From: Pseudopedobacter sp038243635
Lineage (GTDB): Bacteria > Bacteroidota > Bacteroidia > Sphingobacteriales > Sphingobacteriaceae
DNA length: 64,000 nucleotides
NCBI GenBank assembly: GCA_038243635.1
Contig: JBBSQW010000010.1
Coordinates: 52,421 to 116,420 of the forward strand
Reading direction: 5' to 3'
Positions 1 through 9,626 of this stretch are shown in pieces. The translations under genes were made by a program, and so were the position numbers. Each line of letters starts with the position of its first letter. Position 1 is the first letter of the stretch. The notes under the pieces are model-generated. The model searched no databases. It had not been told where the DNA came from and worked only from the letters and a program-made list of their open reading frames with translations.

Positions 1-70
1 CTGCAAAGGTTAAGCTGTTTGTTAAAACTAATGCAAAAAACAACATTGCAGATTTTAATAGCGTTTTCAT
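1..70 (-). CDS. N-terminal fragment of a secreted protein (runs off the window)
   Basis: Reading leftward from an ATG at 70-68, the first 23 codons give a Met-Lys-Thr start, a hydrophobic core (residues 7-16, MLFFALVL-like) and a small-residue end, which is a typical Sec signal peptide. The mature protein lies outside the window, so no function can be given. It shares its strand with the peptidase gene to its right, 81 bases upstream of it in transcription terms, and may be the distal gene of that run. Confidence 0.6.
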   Translation of the reverse strand, partial: MKTLLKSAMLFFALVLTNSLTFA

Positions 71-151
71 AATTATATAATTTGTTAAATGATATTACGG
101 TTACTTTTCAAAAGTAATAAGGATTAAGGAAAAATTGAATTTTAATTTCAA

Positions 152-1861
152 TTAATTTTCTAATTTCTCCAACTCTAATTTTACAAAATCCATTAACTCT
201 TTGATGTAGGTTGCGCTAAAATTGAACTCAATTCCAGCAGTTTTATAAATCTCCTTAATATTTTTTGTATAACCCAATTTTAAAGCCGCAATGTAATTTG
301 CTAAACCTTTTTCTGGGTTTTCTTTATAATTTTTCCACACTGCAATAGCACCTAATTGCGCAATTGCGTACTCAATATAGTAAAAAGGAACTTCAAAAAT
401 GTGCAGTTGCTTTTGCCAAAGGTTCTCTAAAGCTTCTAGGTGGTCTGTCCAGTCTACAAAATTTGCTCCAAAGCGGTTAAATATCTCTGACCAAGCCTTT
501 GTTCTTTCGGCTGTTGTATGTGCTGGGTTGGTGTAAATCCAATGTTGAAAAGCGTCTACAATGGCAACCCAAGGTAAAGTTTTTAAAACATCACGTAGCT
601 GATAACGTTTTGCTCTTTTTAACTCTTCAGGATCTTCAAAAAACTCATCCCAATGATCCATAGAAATTAACTCCATGCTCATGGATGCTAATTCGGCAAC
701 TTCCGAAGGGCAGTGCTTAAAGTCGTTTAACTCTAAATCTGCCGTTAAAAAAGTGTGCACCGCATGTCCGCCTTCATGCACCATAGTGGTTAAATCTCTA
801 AAAGAGTTTGCAGAATTCATAAATATAAAAGGCGCACCTGTTTCCGCTAACGGATAGTTGTAACCACCTGGCGCTTTCCCTTTTCTGCTCTCCACATCAA
901 AAAGCCCGTTAGCTTTCATGATTTCTAAACGCGAACCTAAGTAGTCATCGAGTTTGTTAAAACATCTGGTGGATTTTTCAATCAGTTCTTCTCCATTGTT
1001 AAATGGTTCTAAAGGATTTTTTCCAGAAGTATCAACCTCGGTATCCCAAGGTTTTAATGTTGGTAGGTTTAAAAGGCTTTTTCTTTCATCCGCTTGCGCT
1101 GATAGCAATGGCACCACTTCTTTTTCTATCGCATCGTGAAAATCGAAACAGTCTTTAGCGGTATAATCAAACCTGCCTAAAGCAGCAAACATATAATCTC
1201 TAAAATTTTCAAAATCGGCATTTACCGCAACTTGGTGGCGCAATGATTTAAGCTTGTTAAATAAATCATTTAAAGTGTCTTTGTCTTGCAAGCGTCTTTC
1301 GGTAATGCTCTCCCAAGCTTCTTGTCTAACCTCGCGATTTAAATCTTTTAAAAAGTTGGCAGCTTGTTCTAAAGTGTATTCTTGTCCGTTTAAAGTAACC
1401 GACATTGCACCAGTTATTCCTTGGTACTTCTGTTGTTCAACTTGTAATTCCGTCTGTAGCGGAATGTTTTCCGTTCTAAAAAGTTCTAAAGATTTTTTGA
1501 TCGACCGTAAAAACACAAAGTATTTATCCTGATCTAATTCTTTAACATATTCATTAGCTACCAGCTTTTTGTTGAGTTCATTTGCAATAGGTGAAATTTT
1601 CGGCTCAATTTCCGTCGCGAAATATTGGAAAGACTTTACTAAATCTTCATTTGCAGTATCGCAACTCATTTTTATGTATCGCCAAGCAAAATCTTCTTCT
1701 AATGCAGCTTCTAGCTCACTTTTATCTTTTAACCATTTTTCTAATACAGTAACAGAGCTTATAGCTCTTTCTAATAGTTCATTAAATATAGGTTCAAGCG
1801 TATCCCAATCCATATTTAATGTTTTCGGAAGGTAGTTTCTTTGTGCTTTTTCTAAAATCAT
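152..1861 (-). CDS. M3 family oligoendopeptidase (PepF-like)
   Basis: Predicted cytosolic zinc metallopeptidase that trims short peptides. The 569-residue length fits the oligoendopeptidase F/M3 family. The zinc signature HEGGH is at residues 362-366 (two His ligands and the catalytic Glu363), followed by the family's downstream helix with conserved Glu residues. There is no signal peptide. The start ATG overlaps the stop of the upstream prenyltransferase gene by four bases, so the two are translationally coupled. The association with ubiA and ysxC looks like an operon of unrelated housekeeping genes. The family assignment rests on the motif and length; substrate range cannot be read from sequence. 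Confidence 0.93.
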   Translation of the reverse strand: MILEKAQRNYLPKTLNMDWDTLEPIFNELLERAISSVTVLEKWLKDKSELEAALEEDFAWRYIKMSCDTANEDLVKSFQYFATEIEPKISPIANELNKKLVANEYVKELDQDKYFVFLRSIKKSLELFRTENIPLQTELQVEQQKYQGITGAMSVTLNGQEYTLEQAANFLKDLNREVRQEAWESITERRLQDKDTLNDLFNKLKSLRHQVAVNADFENFRDYMFAALGRFDYTAKDCFDFHDAIEKEVVPLLSAQADERKSLLNLPTLKPWDTEVDTSGKNPLEPFNNGEELIEKSTRCFNKLDDYLGSRLEIMKANGLFDVESRKGKAPGGYNYPLAETGAPFIFMNSANSFRDLTTMVHEGGHAVHTFLTADLELNDFKHCPSEVAELASMSMELISMDHWDEFFEDPEELKRAKRYQLRDVLKTLPWVAIVDAFQHWIYTNPAHTTAERTKAWSEIFNRFGANFVDWTDHLEALENLWQKQLHIFEVPFYYIEYAIAQLGAIAVWKNYKENPEKGLANYIAALKLGYTKNIKEIYKTAGIEFNFSATYIKELMDFVKLELEKLEN

Positions 1862-2718
1862 AATTGTGTACGGTAATAAATATCAAATAAAAAACATACA
1901 GCGAAAGCTACAGAAGCTATGCCGTTTGTAGTCATAAATGCAAAGTTTACTCGGCTTAAATCGTTTGGTTTCACCAACTGGTGCTGATAAATCAACATCC
2001 CTATAAAAATTAATAAACCAATATAATAAGGCCAACTTAGTGGAGTGAAAAACAGCGGCGCTATCACAAATAACGCAGCAAAAACATGCAGTATATTGCT
2101 TACTAAGAGTGCATTTTTTTTACCCAAGTAGGAGGGGATAGAATGTAGGTTTTCTTCTCTGTCAAAATCTTCGTCTTGCAAAGCGTATATGATATCAAAG
2201 CCACTAACCCAACATAAAACAGCTAATGAAAACAAAATTGGAAGCAATGCAAACTCGCCAGTGACCACCAAATAAGCTCCAATAGGCGCCAAAGACAATC
2301 CTAAACCCAAAACTAAATGGCATAAGGCGGTAAAGCGTTTGGTTATGCTATAACCTAAAACTACCAACAAGGCAATCGGCGAAAGCAAAAAACATAAGGT
2401 ATTGATAAGGTAAGTTGCACCAATAAAAAGTAAGCAGTTAATGATGGTAAATACCAGTGCATTTTTAGCGGTAATACGGCCTGCGGGAATGTCTCTAACT
2501 TTGGTGCGTGGATTTTTAGCGTCTATATCTCTATCTAAATACCTATTAAATGCCATGGCTGCGTTACGGGCAAACACCATACATAAAACCATTAAACCTA
2601 ATTTAAGCCAAGAGAACTGTCCGTCGGTAGTGTTAATCGCTAAAAAAAATCCGATGAAAGCAAAAGGCATCGCGAAAATAGTATGCGAGAACGTGACTAA
2701 TGAAAGGTATTTTTTCAT
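1858..2718 (-). CDS. ubiA: UbiA family prenyltransferase (menaquinone-type, MqnP-like)
   Basis: Integral membrane protein of 286 residues with about eight hydrophobic segments. Both Asp-rich Mg2+/diphosphate motifs are present: N58-x3-D62-x3-D66 (NRYLDRDID) and D182-x-D184-x-D186 (DEDFD). The family attaches a polyprenyl tail to an aromatic acid in quinone synthesis. Since Bacteroidota make menaquinone rather than ubiquinone, the likely role is the prenylation step of a futalosine-type menaquinone route or a close relative; this is inference. It lies 12 bases downstream of ysxC and overlaps the M3 peptidase gene by four bases, so it is probably co-transcribed with both. Confidence 0.88.
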   Translation of the reverse strand: MKKYLSLVTFSHTIFAMPFAFIGFFLAINTTDGQFSWLKLGLMVLCMVFARNAAMAFNRYLDRDIDAKNPRTKVRDIPAGRITAKNALVFTIINCLLFIGATYLINTLCFLLSPIALLVVLGYSITKRFTALCHLVLGLGLSLAPIGAYLVVTGEFALLPILFSLAVLCWVSGFDIIYALQDEDFDREENLHSIPSYLGKKNALLVSNILHVFAALFVIAPLFFTPLSWPYYIGLLIFIGMLIYQHQLVKPNDLSRVNFAFMTTNGIASVAFAVCFLFDIYYRTQL

Positions 2719-2730
2719 TTGGCAAATAGA

Positions 2731-3354
2731 TTAGTCAAATGTTTTATAATCTGGAATTTCAAAGTCTTGATTAATTTGGTCAATCAGCTTTAGCACATCT
2801 TCTTTTCCTTGTTTAACCTCTGCGGAGGTTAAAATCATCTGTGGTACTTCTTCAAAAAATGCTCCTAATTCTTTTTTAAACTGAGCCATGTTTTGTTGTG
2901 ATTTTACCTGCCCTTGTTTATCCGATTTTGTAAAGAGTAAGAAAAATGGAATACCTTTTTCTCCTAACGAACAACAAAATTCAATATCAATCTTTTGAGG
3001 TTCTAATCGGCTATCTATCAGTACGAAAAGGCATTGTAAGCTTTCTCTTTTTTCAAGATAATGTCTGATGAACTTTGCCCAGTCTAAGCGATTACTTTTT
3101 GAGCTTTTAGCATAACCGTAACCCGGTAAATCTACAATGTACCAGCTTTTGTTTATTAAAAAATGGTTAATTAACTGTGTTTTTCCGGGTTTTTGTGATG
3201 TTTTGGCTAAGCCTTTTACATCAACCAGCATATTTATTAATGAAGATTTACCAACGTTTGAGCGACCTATGAAAGCATACTCTGGCAATTTAGGTAATGG
3301 GAGTTTGCTTATTTTAGTGTTGCTAACGGTAAATTCTGCAGATTTTATAATCAT
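2731..3354 (-). CDS. yihA: ribosome biogenesis GTP-binding protein YsxC/EngB
   Basis: Small (207 residues) TRAFAC GTPase required for assembly of the large ribosomal subunit. The G1 P-loop is GRSNVGKS at residues 30-37, G3 is DLPG at 75-78 and G4 is TKSD at 142-145. Length and single-domain layout match the YihA/YsxC/EngB family. The gene heads a minus-strand group with ubiA and the M3 peptidase. Upstream lies a 120-base gap before the oppositely oriented tRNA-Leu, so its promoter is probably around 3360-3450. Confidence 0.95.
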   Translation of the reverse strand: MIIKSAEFTVSNTKISKLPLPKLPEYAFIGRSNVGKSSLINMLVDVKGLAKTSQKPGKTQLINHFLINKSWYIVDLPGYGYAKSSKSNRLDWAKFIRHYLEKRESLQCLFVLIDSRLEPQKIDIEFCCSLGEKGIPFFLLFTKSDKQGQVKSQQNMAQFKKELGAFFEEVPQMILTSAEVKQGKEDVLKLIDQINQDFEIPDYKTFD

Positions 3355-3458
3355 GGCGCAATTTACATATTTTATGCCTCATTATTGTTTAGCCATCCAC
3401 GTTTAGTTGAGGAATGAAAATAATTTCGCTAGCTTATTAATGCTAATGATTAAAAATT

Positions 3459-3466
3459 TATATTTG
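3459..3466 (+). promoter_or_regulatory. Bacteroidota-type -7 element for tRNA-Leu
   Basis: TATATTTG matches the phylum consensus TAnnTTTG and ends 8 bases before the tRNA 5' end, the right distance for transcription to begin at or just before the tRNA. No clear TTTG -33 element is seen at the usual spacing. Confidence 0.55.
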
Positions 3467-3474
3467 CCTTAATT

Positions 3475-3558
3475 ACCCAGGTGGCGAAATTGGTAGACGC
3501 ACCAGCTTGAGGGGCTGGCGCCCTTATGGGTGTGGGAGTTCGAATCTCCTCTTGGGTA
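3475..3558 (+). tRNA. tRNA-Leu (anticodon GAG)
   Basis: Class II tRNA with long variable arm. The acceptor stem is ACCCAGG paired with CTTGGGT (one G-U). The anticodon stem CCAGC/GCTGG encloses the loop TTGAGGG with anticodon GAG. The T-arm contains GTTCGAATC. The CCA end is not encoded. A hairpin terminator follows. Confidence 0.93.
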
Positions 3559-3562
3559 CAGT

Positions 3563-3605
3563 AAACCGCTTTTAATTAGTTTTAAAGGCGGTTTTGTTGT
3601 TTTTG
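3563..3605 (+). terminator. Rho-independent terminator of tRNA-Leu
   Basis: Near-complementary arms AAACCGCTTTT and AAAGGCGGTTT are followed by a T-rich tract directly after the tRNA. Confidence 0.7.
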
Positions 3606-3920
3606 AATTATCTTATCGGTTTTATTTCAGTAATTAAAATCACGTTTCGAGTAAAAATCTCGCATATGCACCTAAATTAAATCTAATTAATGTTTTGTGT
3701 GAAGACCTTACTTGTTCGTTGCTTTTTTTATAAGGATATTTAAAACCCTTAGTTCCTTTGGTAATTATCCAATTACTTATCAATTATTGAGAAACTCGCT
3801 CTCGGTATGAAAAAGAGCTAGTGGCAAAATATTACGAGTTATTTATCTATTTTAAATTCAAGCTTTTAAGCCAAAAAAGCTACTCATCGAAAATAGATTT
3901 TTTATTTTTTTTAAGTAATT
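3606..3920. other. intergenic stretch without a recognisable gene
   Basis: AT-rich spacer between the tRNA-Leu terminator and the end of the signalling operon. I see no conserved ORF, RNA or repeat in it. Confidence 0.5.
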
Positions 3921-4277
3921 TTAAATCAAGGACTTTATCAATGTCTCCAGCTCTTCCAAATCAAATGGTTTCGCTAAGTGTGCATCGGCACCAGCTTTTT
4001 CAGCTAAACTTTTAATATCGTTATTGGCAGAAAAATAAATTACCGGAATATGATTAAACTCAGGATGTTTTTTAAGAATTCTTGTGGCCTCTATTCCTCC
4101 AATATCCGGAATCCAATTATCCATCAAAATCGCATCTGGATTGGTTTCTGTGACCTTTTCAATAATATCATGTGATGTTTCTGATGTTGCAACGTTATAA
4201 CCACATTCAGTTAAAATAATAGAACATAATTCTAAAATATTTACGTCGTCATCAAAAATAAGTACTGTTTTTTTCAA
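3921..4277 (-). CDS. single-domain response regulator (CheY-like)
   Basis: Receiver domain only, 118 residues, no output domain. The acidic pocket is at D9-D11, the phospho-acceptor Asp53 sits in LMDNWIP, Ser83 is in the Thr/Ser position and Lys103 in AKPF. Stand-alone receivers usually act as phosphate shuttles or bind a target protein. It is the last gene of the minus-strand signalling operon, 19 bases after the cheB-like gene, and probably takes phosphate from one of the two kinases encoded upstream. Confidence 0.92.
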   Translation of the reverse strand: MKKTVLIFDDDVNILELCSIILTECGYNVATSETSHDIIEKVTETNPDAILMDNWIPDIGGIEATRILKKHPEFNHIPVIYFSANNDIKSLAEKAGADAHLAKPFDLEELETLIKSLI

Positions 4278-4296
4278 GGATGTAAGGGATTGAGAT

Positions 4297-4875
4297 TTAA
4301 AAACTATTTATGAGTGCTATAATTTCATCAACGTTAGCGACAAAGTCCGGTTTAAATAATTTTAACGCTTCTTTAGGCATTGTATCTATCTCCGCACTAA
4401 ATGGGTCTTGTACAATTGTTGTTCCACTTTTCTGATTAACGTAAAAGAAACCTTCTGCACCATCAGCATTTGCTCCTGAAAGTAGTATAGCTGCCATCTT
4501 AGAGCCGTATAAATCTGCAGCAACTTTAAACGTTATATCAATACAAGGTCTTGAGTAGTTCATTTTTTCAGAGTAATCTAAAGAAAATGTATAGTCGTTC
4601 TCGATTAAGAGATGGTAATCGGCAGGTGCAAAATATATGTTGCCCGCCACAAGTTGATCTTTGTCTTCGCATTCAAAAACATTGAGGGTTGTTTTTAAAT
4701 TAAAAACTTCACTAATACTAGTATTTGATCCACTTTTGCGGTGTAAAACAATTACGATGGCAAAACTTATCGGACTTTTGATTTTTGGTATCAATTCTAA
4801 TAATACATTAAAAGAACCAGCAGAGCCTCCAATTACCAACAATTCAATTTTACTTTTTAGGTCACTTTTCTCCAT
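4297..4875 (-). CDS. CheB-type methylesterase domain protein without a receiver
   Basis: 192-residue protein that corresponds to the catalytic half of chemotaxis protein CheB. Candidate triad residues are Ser18 (GGSAGS), His45 (VLHRKS) and Asp138 (NADGAEG). Classical CheB has an N-terminal receiver that controls this domain; here it is absent, while free-standing receivers are encoded on both sides of cheB-cheR. The gene overlaps cheR by 19 bases. No methyl-accepting chemotaxis protein is encoded nearby, so the substrate is probably not a classical chemoreceptor; in Bacteroidota such CheB/CheR pairs commonly travel with hybrid kinases. Confidence 0.88.
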   Translation of the reverse strand: MEKSDLKSKIELLVIGGSAGSFNVLLELIPKIKSPISFAIVIVLHRKSGSNTSISEVFNLKTTLNVFECEDKDQLVAGNIYFAPADYHLLIENDYTFSLDYSEKMNYSRPCIDITFKVAADLYGSKMAAILLSGANADGAEGFFYVNQKSGTTIVQDPFSAEIDTMPKEALKLFKPDFVANVDEIIALINSF

Positions 4876-5681
4876 ATCTTTTCTTTTTCGATTTGTTGAT
4901 AACGACCTTCAAGTTCAGAAAATTTGATTGTCTCTTTTGAACCAAGCGCTAAATAACCCAGACTCTCTAAGCTTAAATCAAATAGTTTAAATACCTTTTC
5001 TTGTAAGTTTTTATCAAAATATATTAGAACGTTTCGACATAAGATCAGCTGAAATTCATTGAAAGAGCTATCTGACACTAGGTTATGAGTCGCAAAAATC
5101 ATGCGTTCTCTTAGTTTATCAATAAACCTTACGTGATCGTAATTTGCGGTATAATAGCTGCTGAAATCGGCAATCCCTCCACTGTTAATATAGTTTTCTG
5201 AATAGGTCCGCATTGAACCTATTGGATAAACGCCATGTTTGGCGGTCTCCAGAACACTTGGGTTAATATCCGTAGCGTAAATTATTGCTTTGTGCGCTAA
5301 GTTGGCCTCATGTAATAAAATAGAAAGTGAATAAGCTTCTTCACCGGTAGAGCAACCTGCCAGCCAAATTTTTATGTAAGAGTGTACCCCAAGTTGAGGG
5401 ATAATTTGTTCTCGTAATGCTTTGTAAAAATGTCTGTCTCTAAACATTTCGGTAACGTTTACAGTAATTTCTTCAACAAATCTTCCAAAATAACTTTCGT
5501 CGTTTATTACCTTATAGCGTAGCTCGGCAAAGCTTGTAAATTTGTCTAAGGTGCATAAGCGATTTACTCTTCGTTTAATAGATGCTTTACTATACTCTGT
5601 AAAATCGTATCCGTATTTGTTCGCGACGTCGTTTAGTAAAATCTCTAATTCCTCATCTTCCACTAGATTGTAGCCAAGCAT
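4857..5681 (-). CDS. CheR-type SAM-dependent glutamate methyltransferase
   Basis: 274 residues, the full length of CheR. An N-terminal helical domain (about 1-70) is followed by the NVTEMFRD segment (75-82) and the Rossmann SAM-binding motif AGCSTGEEAY (108-117). The ATDIN acidic SAM-ribose loop and an LCRNVLIYF motif near the end are also present. It methylates glutamyl side chains of a partner that CheB can demethylate. The start is one base after the upstream receiver gene ends, and its end overlaps cheB, giving a tightly coupled trio. Confidence 0.93.
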   Translation of the reverse strand: MLGYNLVEDEELEILLNDVANKYGYDFTEYSKASIKRRVNRLCTLDKFTSFAELRYKVINDESYFGRFVEEITVNVTEMFRDRHFYKALREQIIPQLGVHSYIKIWLAGCSTGEEAYSLSILLHEANLAHKAIIYATDINPSVLETAKHGVYPIGSMRTYSENYINSGGIADFSSYYTANYDHVRFIDKLRERMIFATHNLVSDSSFNEFQLILCRNVLIYFDKNLQEKVFKLFDLSLESLGYLALGSKETIKFSELEGRYQQIEKEKIWRKVT

Positions 5682-5682
5682 T

Positions 5683-6045
5683 TTATAGGTATTTTTCTAT
5701 ATAAACCATGAGATGATCAATATTCACCGGCTTTGCTACATACCCATCCGCACCTGCAGCAATACATTTTTCTTTATCGCCCCTCATAGCTTGTGCCGTA
5801 ATTGCAATTACAGGTAAGCTATTGCCTTGTTTTTTTAAAATATCAATGCCTTCGTAGCCATCTATTTCGGGCATCATCATGTCCATCAAGACTAACGCAA
5901 TATTGTTATTCGTTTTTAAAATCTCGTTTGCCTCTTTAAAACTCAAAGCCGTTTGGCATTGGAACTTTCTTGCTTGAAGAACCATTTTTAACGCAAAAAT
6001 GTTTCTGTAATCATCATCAATGATTAGGATTTCGTTTTTATGCAT
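5683..6045 (-). CDS. single-domain response regulator
   Basis: 120-residue receiver with acidic residues D10-D12, phospho-acceptor Asp55 (LVLMDMMMPE), Thr83 (AITAQ) and Lys105 (VAKPVNID). It closely resembles the third receiver of the adjacent hybrid kinase (same MDxMMPExDGYE and AKAM/AQAM segments), suggesting it arose by duplication of that domain and may be a phosphotransfer partner. It lies five bases downstream of the kinase gene. Confidence 0.92.
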   Translation of the reverse strand: MHKNEILIIDDDYRNIFALKMVLQARKFQCQTALSFKEANEILKTNNNIALVLMDMMMPEIDGYEGIDILKKQGNSLPVIAITAQAMRGDKEKCIAAGADGYVAKPVNIDHLMVYIEKYL

Positions 6046-6050
6046 AAAAA

Positions 6051-9000
6051 TTAGCCTTTATATAGCCACACTCTTAATAAAGACAATAATTGGTCAATGT
6101 CTACCGGCTTAGAAATATAATCCGATGCACCAACTTTAATGCATTTTTCCCTGTCGCCAATCATCGCTTTGGCGGTAACTGCGAAAATGGGCAAATTTTT
6201 ATATTTAGGTTTTTCCCTAATAGCAGTTATCGTTTCGTAGCCATCCATCTCGGGCATCATAATGTCCATTAAAATAATATCGATTTGAGGGTTTTCTTCT
6301 AACTTTTCAATCGCTTGCTTTCCGTCAATAGCACTTATAACTTTCATACCATTTTTCTCGAGTGCTTTTGAAAGCGAGAAAATATTTCTAACGTCATCAT
6401 CAGCAATTAAAACAGTTTTGTCTTTAATAACTTCGGTTAAGGTGCCTAATTTTATTATTGAATTCTCTTTTCTTGGCTTTTTGCTCTCGTCTATGAGGTG
6501 CAAAAACAGCCCAACCTCATCAAGTACTCTTTGGTAAGAATGTGCTGTTTTTATAATGATAGAGTCAGCATATTTTTTGATTTTGAGCTCTTCAACTTTT
6601 GATATGTTTTTGCCAGTGAAGATGATAATTGGCAGATTCTCTAAACCTGGGTTTTTTCTAATAGTTTCTAATGTTTCGTATGCAGTTTCGTACGGAACGC
6701 CCATGTCTAATATGACGCAATCAACATCTTCCTGTTGTAAGGCATTTGCACTATCAGAAACGGTATTTTTTATTTCTGTGTTGATGTCAAAATTACCTAA
6801 GAAGTAAGAAAGCGCATTTGCATGTTTGTTGTTTTCTTCAATAATGAGCACCTTCCTTGAACCTTTATTTAAAGCATCTTCAATCTTTTTAAATACTTCT
6901 CCCATTGCTGAAATGGCGAATGGTTTATTGATGAAATCTACCGCTCCTTTTAATAAGCTTTCTTTTTTTGCCTGTAATGATGACATAATATGTACAGGGA
7001 TATGTTTGGTTTGTGCGTTGGATTTTAGCTGATCCATAACCATCCATCCGTCCATAATTGGAAGTTGGATGTCTAATAATATGGCTTTAGGATTAAATTC
7101 TAACGCTGTTTTTAAAGCTAAATCTCCTTGTACCACCACAATTCCTTTATAATTGCTTTTTCTAGCAAAACTTAAAAGACTTTTCGCAAAAACGGTATCA
7201 TCTTCAACAATTAAAATAACATTGTCACCTTCTTTAATTGTTGCCCGGTCATCATCAACCTGTTTGGGAATTAAATCAATGACATAATTTGACGCGGTAT
7301 AATTGATAATCTGAGGTTTCAGCAATTCAGGTGGAGTAATTGTTAGCACACTTTCTACAACGACGTCCTCCTTACTTAAGGGGAAACTCGCCGTAAAACG
7401 ACTTCCTTTTCCTAAATTACTTTCTACACTTATTTTACCACCTAAAAGTTTTACTAACTCACGACTAATGGATAATCCTAATCCTGTGCCACCAAAACGT
7501 CTTCTGGTAGTTCCGTCTGCTTGCTGAAAAGCTTCAAAAATAATCCGTTGTTTGTCTTCTTTTATTCCAATACCGGTATCGGTAACTTTAAATATGATAT
7601 TTTTATTTTTGTCCTCAATATCTAATGTTACACTTCCTTTCTCTGTAAATTTTACTGCGTTAGAAATTAGGTTTTTAAGCACTTGACCCAGCCTTAAAAA
7701 GTCGGTGTCTATTTCTTTAAGTTTAGTGTTAACATTAATAACGAAATCTATATTTTTATCTTTCGCAGTAGGCGCAAAAAGGTTTCTTAGCTCGGTTGTT
7801 ATGGTGCTGATTGGTGTAGACTCAAAATGAACATCCATTTTTCCCGATTCAATTTTTGATAAATCGAGTATCTCATCAATCAAGGATAGTAAGCCGTTTC
7901 CAGAGCTTTGTATTACTTTGGCAGATTCAATCTGATCATCGTTTAAATTGCCTTCAGGGTTTTCTGCGGTTAACCTAGATAATAAAAGAATAGAGTTTAA
8001 CGGCGTTCTCAGTTCATGAGACATGTTAGCCAAAAACTCGGATTTATATTTAGTGCTTAGTTCAAGCTGTTCGGCTTTGAGTTGGATTTCGTTATTCCGT
8101 TCTATAATTTCAGAATTTTTTTCTTCCAATTGTGTAGAACGTTCTTCAAGTTCTTTGTTTGATTGTAGCAACTCTTCTTGTTGCACTCTCAGTTCTTCCT
8201 CAGAAGCTTGTAGTTTTTGAGTTTGTGCCTCTAATTCGGTATTTAAATTCTCTAATTCGCTGTGTTGTAATTGTAGCTCTTCCGTTTGTGATTGAGTTTC
8301 CTCTAACAAATCTTGTATATGTCGGCGAGATTTAGCGCTAGTTATTGCAATGCCAACGTTTTCAGAAACACGTAGATGAAATTCGATATCGACATCAGAA
8401 AATTCCTCAGCGCTACCTAGTTCAATTACGCCAATTGGATTGTTATCTATCATCACTGGACAAACCATTAGGGTTGCCAATTTAATGCTTCCTCCGCTTG
8501 TACTTATTGTGTAGCTTTCGTCAAGGTTGGTTAGAACTTTAATTTTTTTATCTTCAAAAACCTGTCCAATTAGGCCTTCTCCTTCATTAAAAAACGGTTT
8601 CATAAAAGCTTCATGAGCGTAAGCTTTTTTCATAACCAATCTTCCATCCTCATAAAGGTAAATTGCACCATTAACACACTGCCCATACTGTATCATATAA
8701 TTGATGGTTTCTCGGCAGATGATGTCGACAGTTTTATTTTCTGCTAATTTCTCGTTTAAATCTACTAAGCCTTTTTGTAGCCATTCCTCGTCATTTAATT
8801 TATTAAAAGACGTTTCCAACGAAGCCGCCATGTCATTTAAAGAACGGCTTAATTTACTCAATAAACCTAAGCCATCGCTTTCTACTCGTGTTTGGTAGTT
8901 ACCTAAAGAAATTTGCTGTGCAATCTCTTCTATTTTTAAAATACTTTGACCAGTTTCTTTATCTTTTTTGATTAAGCTAGCTTTTAAAGCTTCACGTTCT

Positions 9001-9608
9001 GTAAAATCATTCTTTATTCTGATGTAGAAAACAAGCGTGATAATTAGAGACAGTATTCCAGAAATTATTAATAGGATAGGCGTAAGAGTTGATGAGTCTT
9101 TAGATGTTAAAGTTCGTTCTTCAAGAAGTTTCCTCTCCAAATTCTTCATCCCAATAATTCGGAATTGTATACTCTCCATAAACTGTCTGCCAGTATCAAT
9201 TTGAGATGCGGTATTCTCCGATTTACGGTTAATTAGTCCTTCCAAAATTGCATCATAATCAGAAAACTGAGCAGAGAGCATCCTTGTGTTTTCAAGCTGA
9301 GCGGGATTGTCTGCAACTAAGGTAACCAACGAACTTAGTAACGAATCTTTTGTGAGTTTGCTATTGTAATAAGGCTTTACATATTTGTTATCCTTAGTTA
9401 ATAAAAAGCCTCGTATGCCAATAACTTTATCTTTAAGGTTCAAATGAACATCGTCTAAAGTTTTTACAACCTCTAACGAATGTTTTACCCAGCCTTGATT
9501 AGTCACCAAGTCTTTGATGGATATATAAGATGCCGTTGCGCTAATAATAAGTAAAATGAAAGATACTGTAAAGCCTATTTGTAAATTTCTAATAAACTTA
9601 TTTGCCAT
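6051..9608 (-). CDS. hybrid sensor histidine kinase, CHASE3-HAMP-GAF-HK-REC-REC-REC
   Basis: 1185-residue membrane kinase. Order by rough residue: TM helix 9-29; extracytoplasmic CHASE3-like helical sensor 35-170; TM 175-195; HAMP about 200-270; GAF about 285-420; long Glu/Gln-rich coiled coil 425-515; HisKA with phospho-His531 in MSHELRTPLNS; HATPase with N box and GGTGLGLS; then three receivers. The first and third receivers have standard LDIQLP and MDIMMP sites; the middle one (CVILDMGVP) lacks the usual Gly-Tyr continuation and may be regulatory only. It is followed by receiver, cheR, cheB and receiver genes, so methylation and phosphorelay are probably joined in one pathway. Confidence 0.93.
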   Translation of the reverse strand: MANKFIRNLQIGFTVSFILLIISATASYISIKDLVTNQGWVKHSLEVVKTLDDVHLNLKDKVIGIRGFLLTKDNKYVKPYYNSKLTKDSLLSSLVTLVADNPAQLENTRMLSAQFSDYDAILEGLINRKSENTASQIDTGRQFMESIQFRIIGMKNLERKLLEERTLTSKDSSTLTPILLIISGILSLIITLVFYIRIKNDFTEREALKASLIKKDKETGQSILKIEEIAQQISLGNYQTRVESDGLGLLSKLSRSLNDMAASLETSFNKLNDEEWLQKGLVDLNEKLAENKTVDIICRETINYMIQYGQCVNGAIYLYEDGRLVMKKAYAHEAFMKPFFNEGEGLIGQVFEDKKIKVLTNLDESYTISTSGGSIKLATLMVCPVMIDNNPIGVIELGSAEEFSDVDIEFHLRVSENVGIAITSAKSRRHIQDLLEETQSQTEELQLQHSELENLNTELEAQTQKLQASEEELRVQQEELLQSNKELEERSTQLEEKNSEIIERNNEIQLKAEQLELSTKYKSEFLANMSHELRTPLNSILLLSRLTAENPEGNLNDDQIESAKVIQSSGNGLLSLIDEILDLSKIESGKMDVHFESTPISTITTELRNLFAPTAKDKNIDFVINVNTKLKEIDTDFLRLGQVLKNLISNAVKFTEKGSVTLDIEDKNKNIIFKVTDTGIGIKEDKQRIIFEAFQQADGTTRRRFGGTGLGLSISRELVKLLGGKISVESNLGKGSRFTASFPLSKEDVVVESVLTITPPELLKPQIINYTASNYVIDLIPKQVDDDRATIKEGDNVILIVEDDTVFAKSLLSFARKSNYKGIVVVQGDLALKTALEFNPKAILLDIQLPIMDGWMVMDQLKSNAQTKHIPVHIMSSLQAKKESLLKGAVDFINKPFAISAMGEVFKKIEDALNKGSRKVLIIEENNKHANALSYFLGNFDINTEIKNTVSDSANALQQEDVDCVILDMGVPYETAYETLETIRKNPGLENLPIIIFTGKNISKVEELKIKKYADSIIIKTAHSYQRVLDEVGLFLHLIDESKKPRKENSIIKLGTLTEVIKDKTVLIADDDVRNIFSLSKALEKNGMKVISAIDGKQAIEKLEENPQIDIILMDIMMPEMDGYETITAIREKPKYKNLPIFAVTAKAMIGDREKCIKVGASDYISKPVDIDQLLSLLRVWLYKG

Positions 9609-9626
9609 AGTTTTTAAATTGTATTT